Positions 1 to 9,328 of a stretch of DNA of 64,000 bases are shown in pieces. The stretch's first letter is position 1. Each line of letters begins with the position of its first letter. A model generated the notes under the pieces. That model searched no databases. It saw only the letters and a program-made list of their open reading frames with translations, and was not told the origin of the DNA. The DNA is from Hemileia vastatrix (lineage: Eukaryota > Basidiomycota > Pucciniomycetes > Pucciniales > Zaghouaniaceae). The stretch spans positions 6,373,001-6,437,000 of the forward strand of contig JASXTE010000015.1 of the NCBI GenBank assembly GCA_030280995.1, given 5' to 3'. Position numbers and translations under genes: made by a program.

Positions 1-1136
1 AAAATTTCCCTTTGACAGATCAATTTGTCTCATTTAGGAATATTTATTTGGCTATTTAAATGCATAAAAATAACACTTTTCAAATTTGGTGTTTTTTATG
101 CCAGAAATGGCTTCTGTGTACTGGCCACATACTGCCTGCTTTTTTACCATGTGAATAGCTTCATTTTTAGAAAAGTTAGCTTTTTCACACTATAATTACC
201 CCACATTCTACGCCCACTGTGGGGAAACACACTAAAATAGGCGACAGGCGCTTATTTAGTGTCCTAGCGTAATTAATAATGCATTGACCTTGTTTATATG
301 CACTAATTTCATAAGTAACCTTACTCTTTGCATCTTATTTCATCACCACGTTTAAATTTGCCTAAAATTAGTCAAGGAGTTACCCGTGAAAGCGCCTGCC
401 AAGAACTGCATGTAGTTACCCCACATTTCACGCTCTTTTTTGAGTTTCTGGGTGGTTTCTCAGTCAATATTGGTTATTTTTGAATGGGAATTTCACATAC
501 TATAATGACAGGATTAGACCCATTATCTCTACAGTGAATGCCCCTTATTATTAAGCTATTTTTTACCTTAAAAATTTCTTCTTTAGTCTTTTATATTATT
601 GTTTAATACGCATATACTCTCTTTTTATCTTATTCTTTAATTTTGATGGATTTTCCTTATTAATACAGGATTTTGATGGTTGTTACTCTTCTAATTATGT
701 CATGGATTACTGGGAATGTTGAAAGGCATGTCTATTAGTTGTTTAGAGGCGTCATTAACTGTGTATTGGGTGGTACATCAAGGGAATCATTGGTGAACTC
801 ATTGTGTATAAAAGGAGGAGGGTTTTAGGTTGTGTTTCTTCAATTCTTTATCATTAAAATTTACCCCATATAAATAAATCAATTACAATACATATCAATT
901 AGTACTGTTATATGACTTTTGAATAGTATCTGAATTATTAAATCTATTTTTCTACCAACTATAAAGATTGTAAGCCATATATAATTAGTGAGATTAGAAT
1001 TACTAAGATCCTTATTTTGAGTTATTTTAATACTTATTGGATTTGTACTACAGTGTTCATATAGGACCATTAAAATCTTCTAGACAACTGACCATTCAAG
1101 CTAGTTCAAGTCTTTTTACTTGACCTCAGCCTGACA
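1..1136 (+). repeat. Partial LTR of the Chr-D family, plus orientation
   Basis: This stretch is the reverse complement of most of the LTR at 28916-30416 and ends in CTGACA at 1136, the mirror of the TGTCAG at 28916. Its start lies outside the window. No primer-binding site or gag follows it, so it is probably a solo or truncated LTR. Two hairpin-capable segments are visible: CCCCACA (199-205) with TGTGGGG (218-224), and ACACTAAAATA with TATTTAGTGT (229-262). A motif like ACCCCACATT(T/C) recurs near 198 and 419. Confidence 0.8.
807..813 (+). promoter_or_regulatory. TATA box of the Chr-D-type LTR
   Basis: TATAAAA lies in GTGTATAAAAGGAGG, about 325 bp before the LTR end. The same box is kept in the opposite copy at 29243-29249 (minus strand). 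This is the expected place for the LTR promoter. The transcription start is inferred, not seen. Confidence 0.55.
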
Positions 1137-1727
1137 CTAATAATAAAATGAGATAAATAATAATTACAAATTGTATCCCCCAGCCAATTGATGAGCAGAT
1201 ACCCTGATACCTTACCCACATCCAAGTGCACCTTGACGTGAATACATCTTTAATTTATTTTTAAATTAATTGAGATAAGATAAATTAAAAAAAATAATAT
1301 CAATAAAGAAAATATTAAATAAATAGAAATTAAAGAAAATAATTTAAAAATGAGATAGAGATAAAAACAGAAAATAGCATTGTTAAGCCAATTGATGAGC
1401 CTTTTCCAACCAATGCTTGCCCACATCCAGGTGACTCTGATGTGGTAACACCATATAATATAATTTGTGATTTTTCCACTTTTATATCTTAATAACCACC
1501 ATAAAAAAATTAAAGGAAATAATGAAAAAAATAATCTAAAACTACTATCTAACACAACCATAGACTAAAAAATTAAAGAAAAAAAATACTTCAGATACAT
1601 AGAAAGTCCAGTCCTAGGAAATGATCACTAAGTGGGCTCCTTCCAATAAATAAAAATTATGGGAGGCCAAAAGTGATCCACCACCAATCAAAATAGATCA
1701 AAGAAGCCAGTCGCAAGCCAGTAAGGC
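1137..1727. repeat. Noncoding AT-rich stretch with a direct repeat of about 205 bp
   Basis: GCCAATTGATGAG occurs at 1183 and 1387, and each copy is followed by a related CCCACATCCA(A/G)GTG segment (about 1214 and 1420), so two diverged units of about 205 bp are present. The rest is A-rich. No convincing gene; the minus-strand open frame across 1250-1561 is low-complexity AT sequence. Confidence 0.5.
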
Positions 1728-2240
1728 AGTTTAAAGTCATAGCAGACTTGAAACCTAAATAACAAAACCAGAAATAGGATTCAACTACCACAAACAAATT
1801 ACTTGAAACAGAATTTATGGTTTAACTGTTCTAAAGAGCATCCAGCTCATCAGTTACCCCCACACTTGCCAAAATAAAATCTAGAAGCCTCCCCTGGGTA
1901 ACTTCTAACAAAAACACAAACTCCAACACAATAAACCAAAACTAATAAGCGAGAAGATTATGGCATTTGAAGACCAAAAGAATTTTAAGTGTAAAGTCAT
2001 AGAGGACTAAATCCTGTGAAGTGAAACAAATACTAGGGTTCAAGCAAACTAAGAGAAGGGGTTTGAAACAGACAATCTGGGGTGACTTTTCTACAGAGCA
2101 GCCACCTGATCAGTTACCCCTACACTTGCCAAGATCAAATCTAGAAGCCCCACCCATGGGTACCTTCTATCAAAAAAGTTTCCAACAAAATAGATGCAGG
2201 GCATCACCAAAAATCCAAATTGAAAGAATGGTCCATATTT
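1728..2240. repeat. Two tandem units of about 260-270 bp
   Basis: AAAGTCATAG begins both units (about 1732 and 1993). Both continue to a shared segment containing CATCAGTTACCCC or GATCAGTTACCCC, then CACTTGCCAA and ATCTAGAAGCC. The units lie next to the 3' end of the Gyp-B pol remnant and could be its untranslated end, but no LTR boundary is visible. Confidence 0.55.
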
Positions 2241-2510
2241 TATCCTCATTGTGGAGTCAATCTTCTTCACTTCTAGTGCCTCTTGAGTAAAACCTATTCT
2301 CCTGATCAGCAGCCACTCTCTTCTTTATGACTGCACCATCTAACTCCTCCAAAATATAAGAGCCTCCAGAAACCTGAGATCTGACTCTGTAAGGTCCATT
2401 CCATCTGTCAGCAAACATCTTTCCCCACTGACTCTCAAACTTCTATTATACACCAAAACCAAAAATCTAGGTTTCAAGGGATTCCTGAGTCTATTAGCCA
2501 ACTTCTTGTT

Positions 2511-3599
2511 CTAGTATCTGAATGATTGATTTCTAATCTTCATCATTCTAAAGTATGCCTTCTCATGACATTCCTCTCTAAATTCTAACTGTTGCATTCT
2601 GGCGCAGAGAAAAACTTCTTTTGAGCATATATCATCCCAATCAATTCCAAGATAAGAGACAGCTTCTAAATCCACTGGTAGAACAGCTTTCTTCCCAGAA
2701 TTTAATTCATAAGGGGAATAGCTAGTTGTTAATTTTACAGTGACCCTATCAGCAAATAACACCAAGGGTAAATAATGCCTCCACTTTTCACAACTATCTC
2801 CACATATCTTCACCAAAGCATTCTTGATACCTTTATGGCCTCTTTCAACCATTCCTTCAGCTTCAGGATAATAAGGTGTAGCCACTCTGACTTTAGAACC
2901 AATACTTTCCACAGCTTCTTTAAATTCTGTTCCAAATTCTGTCCCACCATCAACAGTCACCAACTTCATCAACCCATACCTAAACACCCATTCCTTCTTC
3001 AAAAATTCTGCCACATTTTTAGCAGTCAATTTAACCAGAGGCACTGCTTCAAACCAACCAGATAAATCATCCCTGGAAACAATCAAGTATTTATACCTGC
3101 CCTCTTTGATATGGACAGCATCCAAACCAACTCTTCTAAATACAGTTGATTCACTAGCTGCACGGCCAGCTTCTTTAGGTTTCATGTGACTTCTTGTTTG
3201 GAATTTGTAACAAGATTTACCCCAAATCTGCACAGCCAACTTCATACCTGGTTACCAAAATCTATCAGCTACTCTCCTATAAGTCCCTCCAAAGCCTCTA
3301 TGACCAAGGTCTTCATGCAGTAGCTTTAACACCAACTCTTCACCCTTCTTCTGAGTCACCACCACTTGAGGATTAGGATGTCTCCTCCTCATCAACCTCC
3401 TTCCCAACACATAGAATCCAGGACTCTTCTTCTTTATTTCCACCCAAGTATCATCATCACAAATATCTAGCCTCTCCAAGGTTAACAGATATTCAACCAT
3501 AGTAAAATAAAACCCAGTCTGACTACAGGTCTCATCTTCAAAATCCAACAAAACAACATCCAAGGGTACAACCCTATCATCCAAATCATCAGGGTACAC
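2511..3599 (-). pseudogene. Gyp-B integrase (zinc-binding and catalytic core), broken
   Basis: This would catalyse insertion of Gyp-B cDNA into host DNA. Reading leftward, the N-terminal zinc region shows LLHEDLGHRGFGG followed by SCYKF, where the second cysteine of the expected CxxC pair is Phe. The catalytic core follows, with candidate acidic residues in DAVHIKEG, VDGGTEFG and YPEAEGMVERGHKG, matching the D,D-35-E pattern of Ty3/Gypsy integrases. A single TAA near 3252 interrupts the otherwise continuous frame between RFW and PGMKLAVQ. Downstream toward 2290, coding-like fragments continue with several stops. The fold is recognised from motifs; the sequence is clearly not from the chromovirus family in the rest of the window. 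Confidence 0.8.
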
Positions 3600-4501
3600 A
3601 TGAGCAACGGGACCAGCCCATCCAGGACACCAATCACTAAATTTTGGTACATCCTTTTTCTTTCACTGAATTGTATAAGAATCCAGTTCACCAAAAAAAC
3701 AACATTCTCCAATTTTGAGCCATTCAAAACAACAGCCCCATCTTCACCAACAAAAAAATCCTGATCACCAAAATCAAGATCAGAACCTGCCATTCTAACC
3801 TCTTGGTGGAGGGGAGAACAATAATCCAGTTTAACCTCATGGGGGAGGAGAGAAAAATCTTCAACACCTTTTGTTCTGGCTCTAACCACTGGGACATCTT
3901 CATCAAATTCTTCAGAATCTGAATCTTCATCCAGGAGTGGTCTACTTGATAATCCATCAGGCATCATAAAAGTTTTTCCAGGTTTGTGAGCCAGGTCAAA
4001 AAAAAAATGCTGAATAAATGCCACCCACATAGTCATTGGAGCATTTGGAAGACTAGGTGTATTGATCATTTGAACCAGAGATTTTGCATCCTCCTATGGC
4101 TCAAAATTCTGCCCCCACAAAACAGTTTTTAGCTTCTTCAAAATTTATGCTACACTGCACAATTCCAACTTGGGTTGAGAATATCTAGATTCAACATCAT
4201 TGAATACCATGGACTCATACCTTACTGGCCTGATCCTCACAGTTTTATCTTCCTGAGACAACACAGCACCAGCCGCAATATAAGTTGAGTCCACTGCCAA
4301 ATAAATTTTTCCAGCACCAACACAATCATCCAACTTGTAAAGAATAATATCCTCACCTAAAACCTTCTTAAACTTCTGTAAAGCCTCTTCACACTCTTCA
4401 GTCCATACCCACTCTGTGTCTTTCCGGGTCAACTTCCACAAAGGTGAAGCCAACAATGAAAAATCTTTAATGAAAATTCTGATGGACACACAAACCCCCA
4501 A
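3600..4501 (-). pseudogene. Gyp-B RNase H and connection region, broken
   Basis: RNase H would degrade the RNA strand of the RNA:DNA hybrid. The reading at 4145-4501 starts with the end of reverse transcriptase (SLLASPLWKLTRKD, WTEECEEALQKFKKVL) and reaches LAVDSTYIAAGAVLSQ, where the Asp matches the first RNase H catalytic residue. A second frame (3482-4069) carries HKPGKTFMMPDGLSSRP, the usual segment linking RNase H to integrase (compare the family pattern VPGKxNxxADALSR), followed by an acidic stretch. The two readings are in different frames, so at least one frameshift lies between them near 4070-4145. Confidence 0.75.
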
Positions 4502-5505
4502 AATCCCCTGACTTCAGTAGTATTTTAGGCCATGGCCATGATTGCATTTTATTAACTTTCTTATTTGCAATAATCCTTCCCTCTTTACATACTACATGAC
4601 CTAAAATTTCCAGAGCAGGAACACAACAACAAAACATTGACCCAGAAATGGTCAAACCAGCCTCTTCAATCCTAAACAATACTCTCTCTAGAGTAATTGC
4701 ATATTCCCAAACAAATCTCCTCATACCTCAGTTCTCCTACAGCACCACTTTCTCACAATCAGTGGAGGGTTCTTTGATTCTACTATCATCATTAAAAATT
4801 CCAGCATGAGTAGGGACCTCATTCTGGAAAATCCAAGCCTTTTTTTCTTGATATACTTCTACAGAATCAGTTGCTCCTTGAGGCAACCTAGTGAGCTGAA
4901 ATCACTCCAGAGGAGTCTCAAACATTGTAAGTGGCTTTGAATCTGTGTGAAGTTCCCTTTCATCATACCCACCCATAAAATCTGCCATACCATAACACAC
5001 CCTTCCAGCAAAAGCTTTCACAAAGTCCTCTGCACTTATGGGAATTCCTAAATCCTTGATAGTGACTCTATTCAAGGCCCTAAGATCATGCACCACCCTC
5101 AGCTTCCCATTCTGCTTCTTTACAGAGAAAACTGGACTTGAGTAACTAGAATTTGATTGTTTGTATAAATCAGTCCTGAATATTTCCCTAACAATCTCTA
5201 AAAAATCATCCCTAATAGAAGCTGAAATTGGAATAGGTTTGATTTGACAAGGTTTGTGACAAACCACAGGAATCAAGTAAGGTTCCCCATAAGAGTGCTT
5301 CAACACACCCCTTTCCTCCTTAACAAATTCCACTGCTTTCTCTCTCAGAAAAATAACATGCAACAACTTCTTTTCCTCATCAGACAATCACCCATCAGGA
5401 CCAAAATTAACAACTTTCAATCTTTCCACAGTCACCCTAGCAGTTTCCACAAAATCAGGAGGATTCTTCACCAGAGGAGTACAGTACCAATCTCTTGACA
5501 AAGGA
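4502..5505 (-). pseudogene. Gyp-B reverse transcriptase, broken and cut by Chr-1
   Basis: The 4902-5387 reading contains NSSYSSPVFSVKKQNGKLR and VVHDLRALNRVTIKDLGIP, the fingers and palm start of a Ty3/Gypsy reverse transcriptase, and then FMGGYDERELH. The segment that should hold the YxDD catalytic motif (about 4725-4900) does not read through in one frame. The 4467-4724 reading resumes with LEILGHVVCKEGRI. A TGA lies just before LSDEEKKLL near 5388. The frame continues upstream across the Chr-1 insertion site into sequence at 14350 (SRDWYCTPLVKNPPDF is readable at the left side of the junction), which supports one interrupted element. Confidence 0.8.
5501..5505. other. Target-site duplication of Chr-1 (left copy, AAGGA)
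   Basis: AAGGA directly precedes the 5' LTR and recurs at 14345-14349 directly after the 3' LTR. Five bp is the usual Ty3/Gypsy duplication. It proves that Chr-1 inserted into Gyp-B. Confidence 0.9.
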
Positions 5506-6682
5506 TGTCAGCCTAAATATCCTTAGGACTGAGTATTTCTTATGCTTAAAATAAGATAACCTTAAGTAAATTAAGCATATATCTTAAAAATAAGGTTAAA
5601 ATAATAATATATATTATTTTATTATATTTATATATAATTAGTATTCTATTATATAACTTATAATAGCTTAAATAGCTTATCCATGGACTAATAATACTTA
5701 TTAAGGTGATAATGGAGTCATAATATACTTATCTTAAGTGATATGAAGTAATTATTGACATACATAAGCTTATATGTATACATAAATCTCATATTCAGTG
5801 AAATATGCAGTATATTATGTATATTCAGGTATATAAGTGGGTTTTAGCCCCTTAATAGCCTATAACCTTTGTTTTTCTGCTTATTTTAGGTCATATGGGC
5901 GAAATCAGTGGACTCACAACGCCTACAGAAGCATAGACACCTATATCAGGCGCATACACCCAGTTTGGACAACTAAAATTACTTCCTTGGATGGTTATTC
6001 ACGGATTTATGGGTTGGAAGGATGTTTCTGGGTTAATGTGGATGCTTGGGGATGTTATTGGGGGCTTGGAAATTTTATTTGTTTCCTTTATATGCTTTTT
6101 GTTTCATTTAATCTCTTTTTGACTGTTTATTTTACCTGTTTCTTTATGGTATGCACTTTTATCTGGATTTTCTATTTATGATATAGATCTGTGTTATTAT
6201 TAATAGTGATGGAGGGTCCTTACTGGAGGTCCGGGTGTTGAAACTGCTTGAAGTGGACGCCATGGGGAGGTGATGAGCCCTCACAGTGCTGTAATTGCCG
6301 GGGATATCAGTGACATCATCTGGATTGAAGGTCTGTGCACTCCAGTGGATTTGGGTATAAGTAAGGAGGGATTTTGACTGTTATTTATCATCATTCAATT
6401 ACTACGACTCCAATAAACACTATTATACAATTATTAACATTTAGAAATATATTATAAGGCCACTATAAATTGATATTATCTTTATATAAGCTATAACTAT
6501 ATTTTATACATCTATTTTCCACCACTAGCAAACATTTAAATTCAAATATTGTGAGTTTTATTTGAGTATAACTATTCTATTAGTCTTCCCCTGAGGTTTA
6601 ATCACTAAATCATTTATAAATAAGTAGTAGTAAAATAAATAAACACTGTTATATCATACTTATATACTAGACTATACTGACA
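5506..6682 (+). repeat. Chr-1 5' LTR (1177 bp)
   Basis: Starts TGTCAGCCTAAATATCC and ends ACTATACTGACA. TGTCAG and CTGACA are inverted ends. Equivalent LTRs occur at 13169-14344, 34363-35539, 42295-43470 and 60627-61803, and truncated at 27734-28458. It carries TATATAAG at 5830-5837, a strong splice-acceptor-like TGCTTATTTTAG at about 5879-5890 and AATAAA at 6412-6417. An open frame without an ATG start crosses it (about 5837-6181) and is closed here by TGG to TGA. Confidence 0.93.
5830..5837 (+). promoter_or_regulatory. TATA box of the Chr-1 LTR
   Basis: TATATAAG in GGTATATAAGTGGG is preserved in nearly all family LTRs in this window. It marks the likely U3/R promoter. The start site is inferred. 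Confidence 0.5.
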
Positions 6683-7190
6683 ATTGGGGGTCTTTCCTTA
6701 TATTTTACTTATTATTTAGTGTAAGCCTTGGGACGTGATTTTTACTTTAGTACAGCTCAAAATAACCAAATATTTGGGTCTACTGCATATTATTAGGTCA
6801 TCATAACTCATTGATTGTGGAAAAGAACCCTTAAAATAATTGACTAATTTTTTATCATAAAAATTAGATATTTACAGTAGTAACTGTACCCAATATAAAC
6901 CCAATTTCACTTGGTATTTGGACACCAATATAACACCCAATTAAATTTATATTTAGTTAAATCTTTGTAAGATACTTATTCACCCTTATAGAGGTCTAGT
7001 TAAACTTATTATTATATTTTTAACAGATTTTTTCGAATTTTTCTTACATTTTATTTAAATAAATAAAGATATAAATTCAGGGTAAGCTCAATTGCTTTTT
7101 TATTAGTAATATAATTGCTAATATCTTTGTCTACTAATTCCATAGAGTTTTTTCCTTTTGTATACATAAAAAATTGTCACTCTTAACAAT
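6683..7190 (+). other. Chr-1 leader with putative primer-binding site
   Basis: Immediately after the LTR comes ATTGGGGGTCTTTCC. The same ATTG...GTCTTT start follows the LTR in Chr-2 (minus, below 27734) and, with two changes, in Chr-3 (below 42295). By position it should be the minus-strand primer-binding site. It does not match the frequent TGGCGCC-type tRNA complement, so the primer is unknown. The remaining 490 bp up to the gag ATG are AT-rich and noncoding. Confidence 0.55.
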
Positions 7191-7211
7191 ATGAGTGCTC
7201 CCCAGGACAGT

Positions 7212-7266
7212 GTAAGTGAAAATCCTGCTTATAATACCAGGTCTAAAGCTAACAAAAACTTTCCAG
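7212..7266 (+). other. Predicted 55-nt spliceosomal intron in gag
   Basis: GTAAGT donor directly after codon 7, GCTAAC branch-like motif at about 7248-7253 and CTTTCCAG acceptor. The length is 55 nt in Chr-1, in Chr-2 (27150-27204, GTGAGT donor) and in Chr-3 (41709-41763). Removal changes frame by one and joins codon 7 to the open helical frame. The splice signals are seen; actual splicing is inferred. Confidence 0.65.
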
Positions 7267-7694
7267 GACATCACCATGGAGGGCCAACAGTACCCTCAGC
7301 CAGAAAGCATGAGTATAGAGGAAAAGGACGCCCTCTTAAAAAAGATAACTATAAAAAAGACTTCTCCTCCTCTTCAGGATCAACTGTCCCACCTGGCCAA
7401 ACAGGATCTGAAGTTGGAGGAATCAAAATCACTCATGTTCAAAGAGGTAGAGCAGTTGCAAAACAATTTCAAGGTAGGGTTTCAGCAGATGAATCAGGCA
7501 TTGGCAGAAATAAAGGGAGGCCAGCCCAGTCAGTCAAATCATCAACCCCCTATCCAAGGCGGGTAAACTCACTCCCAGGAGAAATTCCTGGTAGAAAAAT
7601 GGAAATGGGACTGGTTTCATCAACAGTGGACAAGCCACAGTTGCCACAGGGATCCACCACCTCATCTGACTTCCTCAGCTCACCCTTACAAAGG

Positions 7695-7701
7695 AAAAAA
7701 G
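7695..7701 (+). promoter_or_regulatory. Putative -1 ribosomal frameshift site, A AAA AAG
   Basis: The heptamer is in phase with the spliced gag frame (GGA AAA AAG) and lies 33 nt before that frame's TGG-TAA at 7732-7737. A -1 slip places the ribosome exactly in the capsid frame (GCG CCA AAA ATC). Chr-3 keeps the same heptamer (41274-41280) and Chr-F has A AAA AAC at the same place (45210-45216). Chr-2 has a 3-nt insertion and a poorer G AAA AAG. No downstream pseudoknot was modelled. Confidence 0.45.
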
Positions 7702-9328
7702 CGCCAAAAATCAGGACTGGCAACCATCCCTTGGTAAGTAGATTACCTTCTCAGATTGAAAATAATACTGATAATTACAATATAGGTAATTCTATTGATG
7801 TTAAATCTGTGCAAAAAATAGAGGAGGATTTAAGAAATTTAGGTTTTAAAGTAGATACACCTGACTTGTCTTTTATCCACAATAACAGTACTATTTAAAA
7901 TGATAATACAGTTAACCCTCAGTTGCAACCACCTACTAGTGAGATGAGAAGTTCACAGGAGAGTGAGAGAATTGAAAAGGAAGACATGGAATATTTTAAC
8001 AATAATCCAACTGTCCATAGAATTGTTTCAGCATTGTGGAATAGAATGACTGATTGTGAGGAACAGACAGTTAAGCTCACTAGTGATACAATTTCATCCT
8101 TGACATTAAACATTTCTCAATTAGCAACACGTAACAAAGAATTAGAGAAAGAACATTTGTCTCTAACTCTTCAATATGATTCATTAATTAATAAATATAA
8201 TGACCTTTCAAACAAATTCTGTGAGTTAGAAAAATTATATGAAACACATTTATTAAAAACTGAATCAAGAACAAAGATATCTTTTGCCCAGACAAATCAG
8301 AGTGTCTCTGAGTTGCAACAAAGATTAACTAAAGTTGAGATTAAAACTGCCAATCTACTAATGAACCAGGATAATCATAAGTATAATCAATATAATAATA
8401 ATCCTTTTATTGGCAAAAGTGAATCTCATTCCTTCCCTATACCACCACAATTAAAACCATCTGGTGGTAGTGTCAAATCTGAAAATGTAAGTCACAAATC
8501 CGTGCAAGAGGAAATACAAGACCATCTATCAAGAGTGAATGAGTTGTTGAATTTACCTAAGATTAGTGAAATAAAATCCAATCAGAAGAACTGGCCTAAG
8601 ATAGATCAGTACCCAACTTATGATGGGGAAGCCAGTTCTTATTAGCAACATTTTATTCAAAGAATTGACAACTTGAAATTCTCATATAAGTTACCAGATG
8701 AAGAGATAACATCAAAATTAATTTCTTTATTTAAGGATGTTGCTTTATTATGGTTTGAAGCTGTCTTAAGTGAGGGTAGAGACTACTCTTGGGCTGAATG
8801 GAAACAACTTATTGAAAAAAAATTTGGAGGTTCTAAATTCAGGCTTACTCAGCAGAGACTTTATGAGAAGACTAGGTATAATCTGTTGAATGGTGACAAA
8901 CCTATGGTATTTTTAATGAATTTAAATGAAATATTAAAAGCCATTGATCCTCATATGGATTTTAACTTATGGAAAGATAAGATAATATATAAATTACCTA
9001 TATCTGTCAGAGACATTGTTGTAGCTATAACATTAAATGTTACTGAATATTCTGACTTTATTAATATTTGCAATGAAATATTATTAAACCATAAGTATGA
9101 ATCAAGGTATTCCACTTATAAACAAAATGTTGAACCTGTAAAAACTCAGAATTCAAAAACACTTCAGGAGAAGCAGAAAAAACCTACTGCACCTGTAGTA
9201 CCTAAGAAGTATGAAACAAATACTTGTTATAAGTGTAACAAACCTTGGGTCAAAGGTCACAAATGTGAGAAAAACATAAATATTGTTGAAAATCAACGTG
9301 AATCTGAAACTGAAACTGAAAAAAAGTA

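Larger units (their letters stand above)
7191..9328 (+). pseudogene. gag: Chr-1 gag: helical N-terminus, capsid, zinc knuckle
   Basis: Gag packages the RNA in virus-like particles. The ATG at 7191 starts MSAPQDS. Two frames are open next: the unspliced frame (contains AYNTRSKANK; open to 7895) and the frame reached by removing intron 7212-7266, which gives a helix-rich segment (MSIEEKDALLKK, LEESKSLMFKEVEQLQNN). Capsid-type sequence follows in the first frame (YDGEASS, LISLFKDVALLWFEAVL, WKQLIEKKFGGSKFRLTQQR), then a zinc knuckle CYKCNKPWVKGHKC, spaced C-x2-C-x7-H-x-C. Lesions: TAA at 7896 where Chr-3 has a Tyr codon, TAG at 8643 where Chr-4 has Trp, and one extra A in the A-run near 9320 that closes gag. 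In Chr-2 this gag-to-protease junction is continuous in frame, so a single Gag-Pol frame is likely ancestral there. Confidence 0.85.

Noticed and set aside
2775..3065. Plus-strand open frame rich in Phe/His/Ser
   Set aside because: Complement of the Gyp-B integrase reading; no independent support.
5837..6181. LTR-internal frame annotated as a CDS
   Set aside because: No ATG, overlaps the TATA box and is interrupted in this copy. Kept as a finding only.
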